From contig CALUVH010000019.1 in NCBI GenBank assembly GCA_944324175.1, positions 1 to 37,371 of the forward strand: a stretch of DNA of 37,371 bases. The letters are read 5' to 3'. This document shows positions 24,811 through 33,697 of this stretch, piece by piece. The notes under the pieces were generated by a model. That model was not told where the DNA came from, did not search any database, and worked only from the letters and a program-made list of their open reading frames with translations. This DNA comes from Candidatus Gastranaerophilales bacterium (GTDB lineage Bacteria; Cyanobacteriota; Vampirovibrionia; Gastranaerophilales; Gastranaerophilaceae). Made by a program: the position numbers and the translations under genes. Position 1 is the first letter of the stretch. Every line of letters begins with the position of its first letter.

Positions 24811-26178
24811 ATGGAGTATTTAAACAAATTATTGTTTTGTGTAGAAAAAGATTCAGAGATTTTTAAAAAATCTGATTTGAATTTCATTGTCGGTCTGACA
24901 AATACTCAGGTCAAAGATTTGAAAAAGTATGCAATTACAAATGGGTTTGTTAGGGAAGAGAAAAAAGAATTTTTCTTGACAGAGGAAGGAAAAAAGTATC
25001 TTAATGAAAATCCTCTAAAATCTTGGAGTTGTAAAGAGTTTCCTAAACGTCCGGAGATTAATCTTGAATATTTGAAACTCGAAAAGATGCCTCCTGTACT
25101 TACCAAAGCTGTAAGATGTCTGGCACGACATTTGCTTGAAGGTGAAGAATTGAAGGAAAATTCCGTTGAAAGTTATCTTATGCGTGAAATGCTGCTAGAA
25201 AATTCTACTTGCACAACGATAAAACAAGAAATAGAAAAATATATTTTATGTGGAAAAAAAATTAAATTAACCGATTTATTTGAAAAGTTTACATCTTATG
25301 GACTAACCAAATCTATAATTGGTATTTTACTGCTAGATGTTTTGGCTAAAAATATTAATATTCTTGCAATATATGAAAAAATGCAATTTCAACTAAAATT
25401 TAATCAATTGATGTTTGATAGAATGATTTTTTGTCCTCAAAATTTTGAAATACAAAAGACAATTATGGAAGAGCTCCCGATACTTGAAAAAATTTCCAAA
25501 GTTTTAAGTGCAAAGGGGACAAAAAACATTTTAGATATAACAAAAGCATTAATATACTTTATGCGTGATTTAGAAAAATATACGCTGCATACAGAACGTT
25601 TAACTAAAAAAACACTTCGATTCAGAAATGTAATTTTGAACGCAAAAGACCCAATCAGTCTGTTTTATAGGGATATTCCTCAAGTACTCTCAGGGAAATT
25701 GTTACCAGAGTGTAATAAAGAATTTTTGACTGAATACAAAAATTCAATCAAAGAATTAAAAAGTGCTACAAATAACATGATTGTTGAAGTTAGAGATTTC
25801 TTTTTTGACAGTTTCAAGGCTCAATCACGTAAAGAATTATCAGAGCGTTTTGAAAAAGTTGAGGAGTATATAGGAGAAAAAGAATTGAAAATTTTATTTA
25901 ACAATGTAACCGAAAAAAATGCAGATGAGATTTTATGGATAAATCGAATTGCTACATTTATAAATAAATCACGTGTGCCAAAAGACTGGAGTGATGAAGA
26001 TGTTGCCGATTTTAAAGTAAAAGTGAAGGATTTAGCTTTGAAATTTTACGCAATAGAAGCCACCGTCGGCACTGTAGAAACAGTGGTATCTAAGGACGTT
26101 GAAAAGGTGTTAAAACAACTGCAAGCACTTTCGAAAGTTGAGCAAAGTATCATTTTACGTAGAGTTGTTAGCGGATAA
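24811..26178 (+). CDS. unrecognised helical protein with wHTH-like N-terminus, 455 aa
   Basis: The start is ATG 24811, with GGAAAGGA 9 bases upstream, rather than GTG 24793. The first 65 residues (LTNTQVKDLKKYAITNGFVREEKKEFFLTEEGKKYL) look like a winged-helix DNA-binding domain. The remainder is helical and Lys/Glu/Leu-rich, with no signal peptide, membrane segment or ATPase motif. No family is recognised. It forms a two-gene unit with the PAPS-reductase-like gene 20 bp downstream, behind a terminator-ended leader. PAPS-reductase-like proteins often occur in DNA-modification or defence loci, so a role there is possible but is inference only. Confidence 0.7.
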   Translation: MEYLNKLLFCVEKDSEIFKKSDLNFIVGLTNTQVKDLKKYAITNGFVREEKKEFFLTEEGKKYLNENPLKSWSCKEFPKRPEINLEYLKLEKMPPVLTKAVRCLARHLLEGEELKENSVESYLMREMLLENSTCTTIKQEIEKYILCGKKIKLTDLFEKFTSYGLTKSIIGILLLDVLAKNINILAIYEKMQFQLKFNQLMFDRMIFCPQNFEIQKTIMEELPILEKISKVLSAKGTKNILDITKALIYFMRDLEKYTLHTERLTKKTLRFRNVILNAKDPISLFYRDIPQVLSGKLLPECNKEFLTEYKNSIKELKSATNNMIVEVRDFFFDSFKAQSRKELSERFEKVEEYIGEKELKILFNNVTEKNADEILWINRIATFINKSRVPKDWSDEDVADFKVKVKDLALKFYAIEATVGTVETVVSKDVEKVLKQLQALSKVEQSIILRRVVSG

Positions 26179-26198
26179 AATGGGAGATAAACACATAA

Positions 26199-27002
26199 AT
26201 GGTTAAGGGAAAAGAATATCATATTTTGAGCTTGAGCGGTGGAAAAGATTCCACCGCACTTGCGTTTTTTATGCGTGAAAATATGCCTGAAATATTTGAA
26301 AAATTAGAATTCATTTTTTGTGATACAGAACAAGAGATACCTGAAACCTATGATTATTTAAACAAAATTGAGATATTTTTAGGTAAACAAATAATTAGGC
26401 TTAAACCGGAAAAATCTTTTGATCATCTAATTTCTATTTATAATCATTTACCTTCAATTGCTCAAAGGTGGTGTACAGTTGAATTAAAAACAAAAGTATT
26501 TAAAAAATATTTTGATAATCTATCCAAAAATAAAAGTATTGATTTTGTACATTTATATATAGGGATTAGAGCTGATGAAGCCTGTAGAACTGAAAGTTCA
26601 AAACATAATGATAAAAAGATTAGAGCTGCCTATCCTTTTGTTGATTACGGACTACACAAAGCAGATATAGACCATATCTTAGAAAAATCCGGTATTGGGT
26701 ATTCAGACTATTACAAATGGAGAAAGCGTTCTGGCTGCTACTTTTGCATGTTTCAATCTAAAAATGATTGGTTAAATCTTTTTGAGCATCACCCTAAATT
26801 ATTCAGAAAAGCTATGGAATATGAAATTGATGCTGGTACTACCAAAAGGGAGAAAAGATTTGGTTGGAATATTGATATGTCACTTAAAGATATGATAACC
26901 CCAGTTAATATGAAAAAAATTAGAAATGAAGCTAAAGTATTAGAGTATAAACATGTGAGTAAAACTGCTGCAATTTCTCATTTACTTATGGAATTATTCT
27001 AA
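26199..27002 (+). CDS. PAPS reductase-family (DndC-like) PP-loop protein
   Basis: 267 aa. PP-loop SGGKDST (residues 13-19) binds and activates ATP. The family motif AQRWCTVELK carries Cys92, and CYFC carries Cys180/Cys183 near the C-terminus. The Cys set suggests an Fe-S cluster or a redox role. Family members include assimilatory PAPS/APS reductases and the DndC/SspD-type enzymes of DNA phosphorothioation. No cysteine desulfurase, DndB/D/E or sulfate-assimilation gene is adjacent, so assimilatory use is unlikely. RBS GGGAGA precedes the ATG. The 3' end overlaps the convergent nuclease gene by 9 bp. Confidence 0.8.
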   Translation: MVKGKEYHILSLSGGKDSTALAFFMRENMPEIFEKLEFIFCDTEQEIPETYDYLNKIEIFLGKQIIRLKPEKSFDHLISIYNHLPSIAQRWCTVELKTKVFKKYFDNLSKNKSIDFVHLYIGIRADEACRTESSKHNDKKIRAAYPFVDYGLHKADIDHILEKSGIGYSDYYKWRKRSGCYFCMFQSKNDWLNLFEHHPKLFRKAMEYEIDAGTTKREKRFGWNIDMSLKDMITPVNMKKIRNEAKVLEYKHVSKTAAISHLLMELF

Positions 27003-28916
27003 GTTTTCATAGTATTTACCAAAAGGTTTACCATCTTGAGTTGCATTAGGATTGCAATCTAAATCTTCCATATCAGTAAATCCATCATGATCATTATCTA
27101 AACCATCACTACAAGAATGTAGAGAATCTTTCCCTTCTGGTTTAGGATCTGCAAATAACCATTTGCTAGGAATGCTATTGTATAGCTGCCTAAAGTTCTT
27201 TTTATAGACTTCTGCAATTTTTGGATTAAAGATTATTAGAGAATTTTCATCATTGAAATTTTGAGCCCTTTTTGTCCAATTCAAACTACCTGTTACTACA
27301 TAGTTTTCTGTAATTAGACACTTCATATGCATTTTACCTGACCAGTTTTCAACCTTAACAGGTACACCTGAGATTCTTAAAATCTTATGTTTTGAATATT
27401 TACTTAAAGCTGATGATGCATCAAGAATAACTCTTACATCAACTCCACGTTCTTTTGCGTCAATTAAAGATTGAGTTACTTTATTATCTGTTAAATAAAA
27501 CATTGGAACGTATACATATTTTTCACTTTTATCAATAATTTTGATTACATCGTTCATAAACGTATAATCTTTTGGAGAAAAGTATATAGAAACAACTGTA
27601 CCATCTTCAAGAGTTAGATTTTTCTTATCTGCAATATATTTCTTGTCTCTGTGAAAACTTCCTGCGTACATCTGATTGAACTCTTTCGTATATATTTCAT
27701 TAACAAGTTTTGATTTAATAACTATAAAATCATTTGCATTTACATACTTGCCACCAATACCTGTATTGCTTATGTTCACACTACCGGTTGTTACAATAGA
27801 ATCATCAAAAATGAAAAATTTATTATGCATCAACTGATCCGTAAAATATTCAATCTCCTCATCTTCAAATTCTGTTTTGATTTTTTGATTTTTTATATAG
27901 AATTCAATCTGTTGCTTGTTATAAAATTTTAAATCGTCATTCGTATCATCTGTTTTAAAGCTCGGAACTTTTTCTTGCAATACGGATGTTTTAGAATAAT
28001 TATTTTTGCCATATTTATTTACATCAGTAACCCACTTTATATCAAGACCATTACTATACCTGTTCACTATATTATCTATAAAAGAATAATTTGAAACACC
28101 ATAAACAGCGAAATATATTCTATTGTGAGCTGCTTCAATTAGTGATAATAATCTCATTAGAGCAGAAGTCAAATTGTTGGAATTTGCTATTGTAGGATCT
28201 GAAAAATAAATTTCTATACTTTCACTAAAAAAATCTGGATTCTTAACTTTTATTTCTTTTGGATAGCAGCAACTTGCAGGTACATACTTAACTAATGGCT
28301 TGTTAACTAGCTCCTGCTGACTAGACATCCAACCATACTTACAATCTAACTTATGGTATTTACCGTTTTTCTTATTCAATACAACAAGATTTAACTTATG
28401 AGACTTTTTCGCATAGGTTTTTATTTTATCTAAATTCTCATAATGTTTTAATTGAACTGCAAGGTTCGATTTTGTATAAACTGTTGCAAGTCCTGCTTTT
28501 AAAACTTCTTCCTCATAGTTCTTGCATTTACCATTTTTATTGCAATTATAATATATTGACATCAAGTGCCTGTTATTCTTATCAAATTTTTCTTCTGCTG
28601 TATATTCTGCTTTTACAGATTTATTAAGCAATTCTTTTTTAGCAAACTCTTTGCCGTAATATCCGAGTCCTAGAGCTTCATCTTGTGATAATTCAAAGCG
28701 TTGCATTTGCCAAGTTAGCATATCATTGGGCTTAGTTTCAAATGTATCAATGCCATTAATGCGGACTTTTTCATCTTGCTCATAAAACCCATTGTCATTA
28801 AAGTCGACATAAACTGTATCGCCATCAACGACTTTCAGCACTTTGTGAAAGTCTGACGCGTAAGACAAATTCACTGAAATCGCTGCTATTAAAATTGATA
28901 AAATTACCTTTTTCAT
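26994..28916 (-). CDS. secreted SNase-PLD fusion nuclease with Ca-binding tail, 640 aa
   Basis: Signal peptide at residues 1-20 (cleavage near SYAS). Residues about 22-160 are a staphylococcal-nuclease-like domain (KVVDGDTVYVDF, RINGIDTFETK). A Cys/His cluster (KYHKLDCKYG ... SCCYP, about residues 185-220) resembles an Ada-type metal site. Two phospholipase-D-type domains follow. The first HKD motif is intact (HNKFFIFDDSIVTTGSVN); the second (HMKCLITENYVVTGSLN) has Glu for Asp. The C-terminus has CSDGLDNDHDGFTDMEDLDC, a calcium-binding thrombospondin-type repeat. It should cleave nucleic acid outside the cytoplasm. This combination is rare to my knowledge. Confidence 0.8.
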   Translation of the reverse strand: MKKVILSILIAAISVNLSYASDFHKVLKVVDGDTVYVDFNDNGFYEQDEKVRINGIDTFETKPNDMLTWQMQRFELSQDEALGLGYYGKEFAKKELLNKSVKAEYTAEEKFDKNNRHLMSIYYNCNKNGKCKNYEEEVLKAGLATVYTKSNLAVQLKHYENLDKIKTYAKKSHKLNLVVLNKKNGKYHKLDCKYGWMSSQQELVNKPLVKYVPASCCYPKEIKVKNPDFFSESIEIYFSDPTIANSNNLTSALMRLLSLIEAAHNRIYFAVYGVSNYSFIDNIVNRYSNGLDIKWVTDVNKYGKNNYSKTSVLQEKVPSFKTDDTNDDLKFYNKQQIEFYIKNQKIKTEFEDEEIEYFTDQLMHNKFFIFDDSIVTTGSVNISNTGIGGKYVNANDFIVIKSKLVNEIYTKEFNQMYAGSFHRDKKYIADKKNLTLEDGTVVSIYFSPKDYTFMNDVIKIIDKSEKYVYVPMFYLTDNKVTQSLIDAKERGVDVRVILDASSALSKYSKHKILRISGVPVKVENWSGKMHMKCLITENYVVTGSLNWTKRAQNFNDENSLIIFNPKIAEVYKKNFRQLYNSIPSKWLFADPKPEGKDSLHSCSDGLDNDHDGFTDMEDLDCNPNATQDGKPFGKYYENLE

Positions 28917-28963
28917 AAAAGTTATTATAACTCAAATTGTTTAAAAATATTGTCTTAGGTTCT

Positions 28964-28996
28964 AAAAAAGTGGGCTGTTGAGTAGCCCACTTTTTT
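28964..28996 (-). terminator. bidirectional terminator
   Basis: GTGGGCT (28970-28976) pairs with AGCCCAC (28984-28990), with flanking A and T runs extending the stem. It ends the minus-strand gene at 29018 before the nuclease gene. Confidence 0.85.
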
Positions 28997-29017
28997 ATCA
29001 AGATTTGTAATTTTTCA

Positions 29018-29278
29018 TTAACCTGCACTGCGATATTGATTAATGGCAGCTTTTGATGCTAATTTTGCTTTTGCTGCAGATTCCCTATTACCAACGATGA
29101 GATTCAAGTTTTGCCAGTTGTTATAAATCCCAGGAAAATTATCAGCTGCACTTGCCGGCTTTTTGACAGGAGGCATTTTTCGAAGTTGCTTATCGATATT
29201 CTCTATTGCTGCACGTGCTGCTTGATCTATTTCTCGTGCTGTCGGAATGTAAATTGATACTTTGTTTACTAATGTCAT
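29018..29278 (-). CDS. small hypothetical protein, 86 aa
   Basis: RBS AGGAGG precedes the ATG by 6 bases, a strong start. The protein is Ala/Lys-rich with two predicted helices (TAREIDQAARAAIENIDKQL and SAAKAKLASKAAINQY), no Cys, and no signal or membrane segment. No family is recognised. It lies 39 bp downstream of the gene at 29318 on the same strand and ends at a strong terminator. Confidence 0.65.
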   Translation of the reverse strand: MTLVNKVSIYIPTAREIDQAARAAIENIDKQLRKMPPVKKPASAADNFPGIYNNWQNLNLIVGNRESAAKAKLASKAAINQYRSAG

Positions 29279-29317
29279 TTTAACCTCCTGTGTTTTTTAC
29301 TGTCACTAACTATTTTA

Positions 29318-29794
29318 TTAACTGTTGGTATCGTCTGATACCTGTTCCAATTCTTTTATTGGTTTAGCTTTCTTTTTTTGTTTTTTTAATTGTTCCTCCT
29401 TCATCTTTTCTGTCATTTTACATTCTTTTAACAGATTTTCATACGCCTTTTGTCTTTCTTCTATATCAGTTATTTTTTCTGCTTCTTTTAGACCTTCCTC
29501 AAATTTTATTTTCTTGTCGTAGTAACTTTTGTTTTTTAATTTTGTTGTAGAGTGCACTATCATGGGAATACCAATAGGTGCTGTTATGAGTAAGTCTGTC
29601 AAAAATATACCTGTTGCCAGTTCTCCTATTGACTTTCCTCTTGAAAAATCTCGCGGATTTTGATACTTTTTGGGGATGTATTCTTCCCATTTTGGAGGAT
29701 TAATTTCAGGCTCACATGTTATTGCTTCCTGTGCAATCGCTACATGTGTAGTAGTTATGCTTAACAATATCAAGCTTGATAAAAACCTTTTCAT
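29318..29794 (-). CDS. exported hypothetical protein with internal membrane helix, 158 aa
   Basis: Signal peptide MKRFLSSLILLSITTTHVAIA with cleavage near residue 21. A hydrophobic segment follows at about residues 62-82 (LATGIFLTDLLITAPIGIPMIV). The C-terminal half is highly charged and helical (EERQKAYENLLKECKMTEKMKEEQLKKQKKK). No known domain is seen. It may form a small envelope protein with the 86-aa protein downstream. Confidence 0.65.
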   Translation of the reverse strand: MKRFLSSLILLSITTTHVAIAQEAITCEPEINPPKWEEYIPKKYQNPRDFSRGKSIGELATGIFLTDLLITAPIGIPMIVHSTTKLKNKSYYDKKIKFEEGLKEAEKITDIEERQKAYENLLKECKMTEKMKEEQLKKQKKKAKPIKELEQVSDDTNS

Positions 29795-29878
29795 ATTCCA
29801 CCCCTTAACCTTTGATAGTTGTGTTAATTCTAGCGCATTTTTTTTGTGTTGTCAATATTTTTTACGTAAAAAAATTAT

Positions 29879-29931
29879 TTGACATATAAGTAGAATTGTT
29901 ATATTTTGATAATGTTAGACATGTCTAACAT
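29879..29931 (+). promoter_or_regulatory. promoter with a perfect 20-bp palindromic operator
   Basis: TTGACA (29879-29884) is followed by TATATT (29900-29905, 15-bp spacing) or TATTTT (29902-29907, 17-bp). ATGTTAGACATGTCTAACAT (29912-29931) is a perfect palindrome covering the expected start site. This geometry suits a dimeric repressor. An additional AT palindrome TTTTTTACGTAAAAAA (29858-29873) lies just upstream. Confidence 0.65.
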
Positions 29932-29943
29932 AAGGGAGAAGAT

Positions 29944-30402
29944 ATGAAAATAAATGGAATAATGCAAACTAATTTTTCAAAAACAACTTTTAATTATAAG
30001 ACATCACCGTTTTTTTGCGCAAAACCTTTTGATGTTAATAGTACCTTGAAAAAAGAATGTGCCGATTTGCGTGTTTTTCATCATCATATTTACGAATTCA
30101 AAAAAGGTATTAGAAACTTGATTTTAACTACGGAAAAATCTATGTACAAGCCGGTTATAGAAAAACGATTGGGAAATGAAAAAATTGATTACGTTATACA
30201 TGATATTGGTAAAGATAAGATTAATGTGTATTTTGGGGCGCCTGAGTGTGTAGATGTGGTTAGGACTTTTACACCTAAATTAAATGAATTGACAGCAGAG
30301 CAAGATTTTATGTTAGGTATTATGCTTGGTTATGATCGAGTTAAACAATGTGTGAGATACATGAAAATAAAAAATAATATTATCAAGCTAAAAAATGGAT
30401 AG
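29944..30402 (+). CDS. DUF2023-like protein, 152 aa
   Basis: Residues about 42-145 resemble the DUF2023 family: LRVFHHHIYEFKKGIRNLILTT at the start, KINVYFGAPECVDVVRTFTPKLNELTAEQDFMLGIMLGYDRVKQC at the end. The family is small, mostly known from anaerobes, and of unknown function. The first 40 residues are an extra N-terminal segment with an NF...F-A-K-P pattern. RBS GGGAGA precedes the ATG. The perfect palindrome over its promoter indicates tight repression. Family recognition is from memory. Confidence 0.6.
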   Translation: MKINGIMQTNFSKTTFNYKTSPFFCAKPFDVNSTLKKECADLRVFHHHIYEFKKGIRNLILTTEKSMYKPVIEKRLGNEKIDYVIHDIGKDKINVYFGAPECVDVVRTFTPKLNELTAEQDFMLGIMLGYDRVKQCVRYMKIKNNIIKLKNG

Positions 30403-30439
30403 TAGATTTTTGTGTTAGAATTATGCCAAAGGAGTTGTT

Positions 30440-30889
30440 ATGAAAAAAAATCTGATATTACTATTGACAGTGTTGTTTTTTATAACAGGTGCTTGTTCAC
30501 AAGCAGAGTCGTTACAACAAAAAGATGAAATATTGACGCGGGGTATAGTGAATAGTCCAATTGGTCGTTTATCAAGGCATCATGCCTCACTAAAAATTGA
30601 CTATATTGGCTACAAGCTGAATAGTGGTGAGAGTGTATATTCTCAGATTTTAGAATTAGAATCAAAATATGCGGATATAAGTTTGCCTAATCAAAAAGTA
30701 AATTTAGAATATATAAGAAAATTGAAGGAATTCTACCTTTTTATAGCAGGGTATTCTGACAAAAATTGTATGAGTGCTGCTTTTTTAAAAGAATTTAACG
30801 AGCATAAAATTGTCATTCCAGATGAACAATATGTCTTATTGGATGAGGATTTAAAAGTCCTTTTGGCTGTGGTGAATGTGTTTAATTAG
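30440..30889 (+). CDS. secreted hypothetical protein, possible lipoprotein, 149 aa
   Basis: RBS AAAGGAG lies 6 bases before the ATG. The N-terminus MKKNLILLLTVLFFITGACSQ is a signal peptide with a Cys at residue 19, but ITGAC is a poor lipobox (Thr at -3), so lipidation is uncertain. The mature part has no recognised domain. Its 3' end overlaps the convergent glycosyltransferase gene by 8 bp. Confidence 0.65.
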   Translation: MKKNLILLLTVLFFITGACSQAESLQQKDEILTRGIVNSPIGRLSRHHASLKIDYIGYKLNSGESVYSQILELESKYADISLPNQKVNLEYIRKLKEFYLFIAGYSDKNCMSAAFLKEFNEHKIVIPDEQYVLLDEDLKVLLAVVNVFN

Positions 30890-31847
30890 CTCCCATTTTC
30901 TTTTTTAAGTCAGGAAGAAACTTATCCATGGAGTAGTCAATGTCTTCAGAAAAATATTTGGGTTCAAAAGGTAACATTCCTCTTTTGGTTTTTACTGTTG
31001 CTCTGCCTCTGTTAATTTTTTGTGCGTATTCTTCATATGATTTTGTCCAGTAGTGGTTGATTACGATATTTTTGAATGTAGGGGGCTCATTAAATGGACC
31101 TGCCATATCATTCCCTTCCGCGTTAATTGTTTTAGCACCAATTTTATGGATACAATAGTGAGGATTGTTCATTGTGATTACACTTTTTAAGTCTACTATA
31201 GACTTAACATGTTTATTGTTTGGTGTTGAAAAACTACAATGTTTGAAGTTTTCACATACTAACCCTTCGGGTTTAGTTGCTTTTTCATTAAAACCGTGCA
31301 TTATCCAGTTTATTCCGACAGCATCAATGTTGTGATTGATTTGCTTTTTAAGTGATAATAGAAATTGCGGAATTGAATCATATTGAATAGGTGTGATGAA
31401 TTCATCAATGTCGATAAAAGCCATATATTTTACTTTGTGTCGGTTGTGCTTAATGGAATCTCGGTATGCTTTGCACTGGTTACATTGTCCGGGGAATTCT
31501 TTATAAATGACCTCTTGGGATTGAATATATTCTTTTAAAATTTCATATAAATTATCGGTGCTATCGTTGTTGTAAATGTAAAATTTTTCAACGCCGACAA
31601 GTTTATGAAATTCTAGCCATTCTTTTATGTATGGTGCTTCATTTTTTACGATGGCTGTTACTGCAAGAAAAATTTCCGGTTCTTTGTTTGCTTTTGACAA
31701 ATAGCATTCTGTACAATCTGTTAAAAATTTTTTTATTCCCACACTTTGAATATACTTAAGTTTATTTTTTATTTTTAACTTAACAACGGGGGGAAGATTA
31801 ATATATTTAGCGGATTTTGAAATGATATGCCAAATGTATGCTTTCAT
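30882..31847 (-). CDS. glycosyltransferase (GT92/GT2-like)
   Basis: 321 aa. The catalytic region begins FLAVTAIVKNEAPYIKEWLEFHKLVGVEKFYIYNNDSTDN (the usual GT-A start) and continues to FIDIDEF, a DxD-type metal-binding motif. The later WIMHGFNEKATKPEG and VINHYWTKSYEEYAQK resemble the DUF23/GT92 and Glyco_tranf_2_4 families. It probably adds a sugar to surface glycans or lipids. Acceptor unknown. No signal peptide is visible, so it acts in the cytoplasm. Confidence 0.8.
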   Translation of the reverse strand: MKAYIWHIISKSAKYINLPPVVKLKIKNKLKYIQSVGIKKFLTDCTECYLSKANKEPEIFLAVTAIVKNEAPYIKEWLEFHKLVGVEKFYIYNNDSTDNLYEILKEYIQSQEVIYKEFPGQCNQCKAYRDSIKHNRHKVKYMAFIDIDEFITPIQYDSIPQFLLSLKKQINHNIDAVGINWIMHGFNEKATKPEGLVCENFKHCSFSTPNNKHVKSIVDLKSVITMNNPHYCIHKIGAKTINAEGNDMAGPFNEPPTFKNIVINHYWTKSYEEYAQKINRGRATVKTKRGMLPFEPKYFSEDIDYSMDKFLPDLKKKMGAN

Positions 31848-31963
31848 ATGTACCTCTGTTATTTATACAGTTATATTATTACAAATATTAAAATTTGTGA
31901 AAAGTAACTATGAAATTAAATTTTTTTTGCTAAACTGAACATGTGTGAAAAAAGGAGGATTGT

Positions 31964-32605
31964 ATGTCGAAGTTTAATTTAATGTCTTATATTGTACCGC
32001 CTGAGGATAAGATGTTTTTTACGTTGTTTCAAGACAGCGCCGAGATATGTAAAAAGTCTGCTGAGCTGTATAATGAAATAATGAATAAAGGTTTTAATGA
32101 TACAGTTAAAGAGGTCGCTTTAAAAAACAAGAAAAAAGGGAAATTGTCGTTTAAGCTTACACTCAAACAATTGAATAAAAGTTTTATTACCCCGATAGAA
32201 AGAGAAGATATTCAATACATATCGGTGCAGTTGCGAAAAATCAATAAAAAAATTATCAAGGCTTGTCTTAATTTAGAGGTATATAGATTATATGAATATA
32301 CCGAAGAAATGAAAGAACAAGCCTTAACTTTAGTTAGAGCTACGGAGCAGTTGTCAGTGATTTTGGCAAAATTTAAAAAAGTAAGTGATGTTGAAGAAAT
32401 AACAAAAGCAAACATTGCAATGAAAGAATTAGAATCACACGGGGATGAAGTACATTATAAGGCTATGAATGACTTATTTTCAGGCAAGTATGATGCACTT
32501 ACGGTAATAAAATTACGTGATATGTATAAAGAAATTGAAAATGCGCTGGATGCTTGTTTTTATGTGTCTGATGCAATTTTGAATGTTGTATTGAAACAAA
32601 GCTAG
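31964..32605 (+). CDS. DUF47/PhoU-like phosphate transport regulator
   Basis: 213 aa, all-helical, PhoU-like fold of the DUF47 family (e.g. DAVKEV-type helices; MKELESHGDEVHYKAMNDLFSGKYDALTVIKLRDMYKEIENALDACFYVSDAI carries the conserved E...H.GD and D.yk.iE.a.D motifs). Such proteins are encoded next to PiT transporters and modulate phosphate uptake. RBS AGGAGG precedes the ATG. The transporter gene follows 9 bp later. Confidence 0.88.
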   Translation: MSKFNLMSYIVPPEDKMFFTLFQDSAEICKKSAELYNEIMNKGFNDTVKEVALKNKKKGKLSFKLTLKQLNKSFITPIEREDIQYISVQLRKINKKIIKACLNLEVYRLYEYTEEMKEQALTLVRATEQLSVILAKFKKVSDVEEITKANIAMKELESHGDEVHYKAMNDLFSGKYDALTVIKLRDMYKEIENALDACFYVSDAILNVVLKQS

Positions 32606-32614
32606 GAGCCATCG

Positions 32615-33628
32615 ATGACGGTAACAATTTTATTATTGATAGCAGTAGTCGCAGTTGCTTTAGCATTTGAATTTATAAATGGTTTTCATGATTGTGCGAA
32701 TGCAATAGCAACAGTAGTATCTACGAAAGTTTTGTCGCCAAAGCAGGCAGTGTTATTTGGTGCAAGTTTAGAATTTATTGGTGCGTTGACAGGAACGCAT
32801 GTTGCAAAAACTATAGGTTCAGGCATAGTAAATGCAGAGATGATAACATTAACTGTAATATTTTGTGCATTGTTGGCAGCAGTTTTGTGGAATCTATTGA
32901 CGTGGTATTTAGGACTGCCTTCAAGTTCTTCTCACGCATTAATAGGAGGTCTGCTCGGAGCTGCAATAGTTAAGGCAGGAGTTGATGTCGTACATGTAAC
33001 AACTTTATTAGATAAAGTAATAATTCCGATGTTTACCTCACCTGTGTTAGGCTTTGTTGTGGGATTTTGTTTTATGCTTTTCTTAATTCATTTATTTTAC
33101 AGAGCAAATCCGCAGGTGGTCAACAAAAGATTTAGAAAATTGCAGTTGATATCATCAGGATTAATGGCGATAAGTCATGGTTCAAATGATGCACAAAAGA
33201 CAATGGGTATTATCACTCTTGCATTGCTTGCTGGAGGTGTTTTGCATAAAGGTCCGAGTGGAGATTTTGAGATACCTTTGTATGTAATAATTGTTTGTGC
33301 CTTTACGATGGCTGCTGGTACTATGAATGGCGGTTGGAAGATTATCAAAACTATGGGGCATAAGATTATAAAACTAAAACCAATTCATGGTTTTGCAGCA
33401 GAAACATCAGCTGCATCGTTGATATTAGCGGCATCTCATTTTGGTATTCCGCTTTCTACAACGCATGTCATATCAACTTCGATTATGGGAGTAGGATCAA
33501 CGCTTCATGCACATGCTGTTAAGTGGCGGATAGTAGGAAATATAGTTACGGCTTGGGTTTTAACAATACCGGCATGTACGATTTTGTCTGCTGTAATTTA
33601 TAAGGTAATTTATTTGTTTGTGAAATAA
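32615..33628 (+). CDS. pit: PiT-family inorganic phosphate transporter
   Basis: 337 aa, about ten membrane segments. The family signatures are near the N-terminus (GFHDCANAIATVVSTKVLSPKQAV) and in the second half (SHGSNDAQKTMGIITL), the duplicated PiT motifs. It imports phosphate (with metal) coupled to protons or sodium at low affinity. RBS GGAGCC-like spacing is tight after the DUF47 gene, and the two form an operon. No PHO box was recognised. Confidence 0.94.
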   Translation: MTVTILLLIAVVAVALAFEFINGFHDCANAIATVVSTKVLSPKQAVLFGASLEFIGALTGTHVAKTIGSGIVNAEMITLTVIFCALLAAVLWNLLTWYLGLPSSSSHALIGGLLGAAIVKAGVDVVHVTTLLDKVIIPMFTSPVLGFVVGFCFMLFLIHLFYRANPQVVNKRFRKLQLISSGLMAISHGSNDAQKTMGIITLALLAGGVLHKGPSGDFEIPLYVIIVCAFTMAAGTMNGGWKIIKTMGHKIIKLKPIHGFAAETSAASLILAASHFGIPLSTTHVISTSIMGVGSTLHAHAVKWRIVGNIVTAWVLTIPACTILSAVIYKVIYLFVK

Positions 33629-33697
33629 TAACTATATGCAAAGATTACTTTAATAATTTTTGTAATACGACTAAGATAATGAGAATAGGTAAGAAGG

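Noticed and set aside
29858-29873. TTTTTTACGTAAAAAA palindrome as a separate operator
   Set aside because: Mostly A/T runs that form dyads easily by chance in this genome; recorded only as a neighbour of the stronger palindrome.
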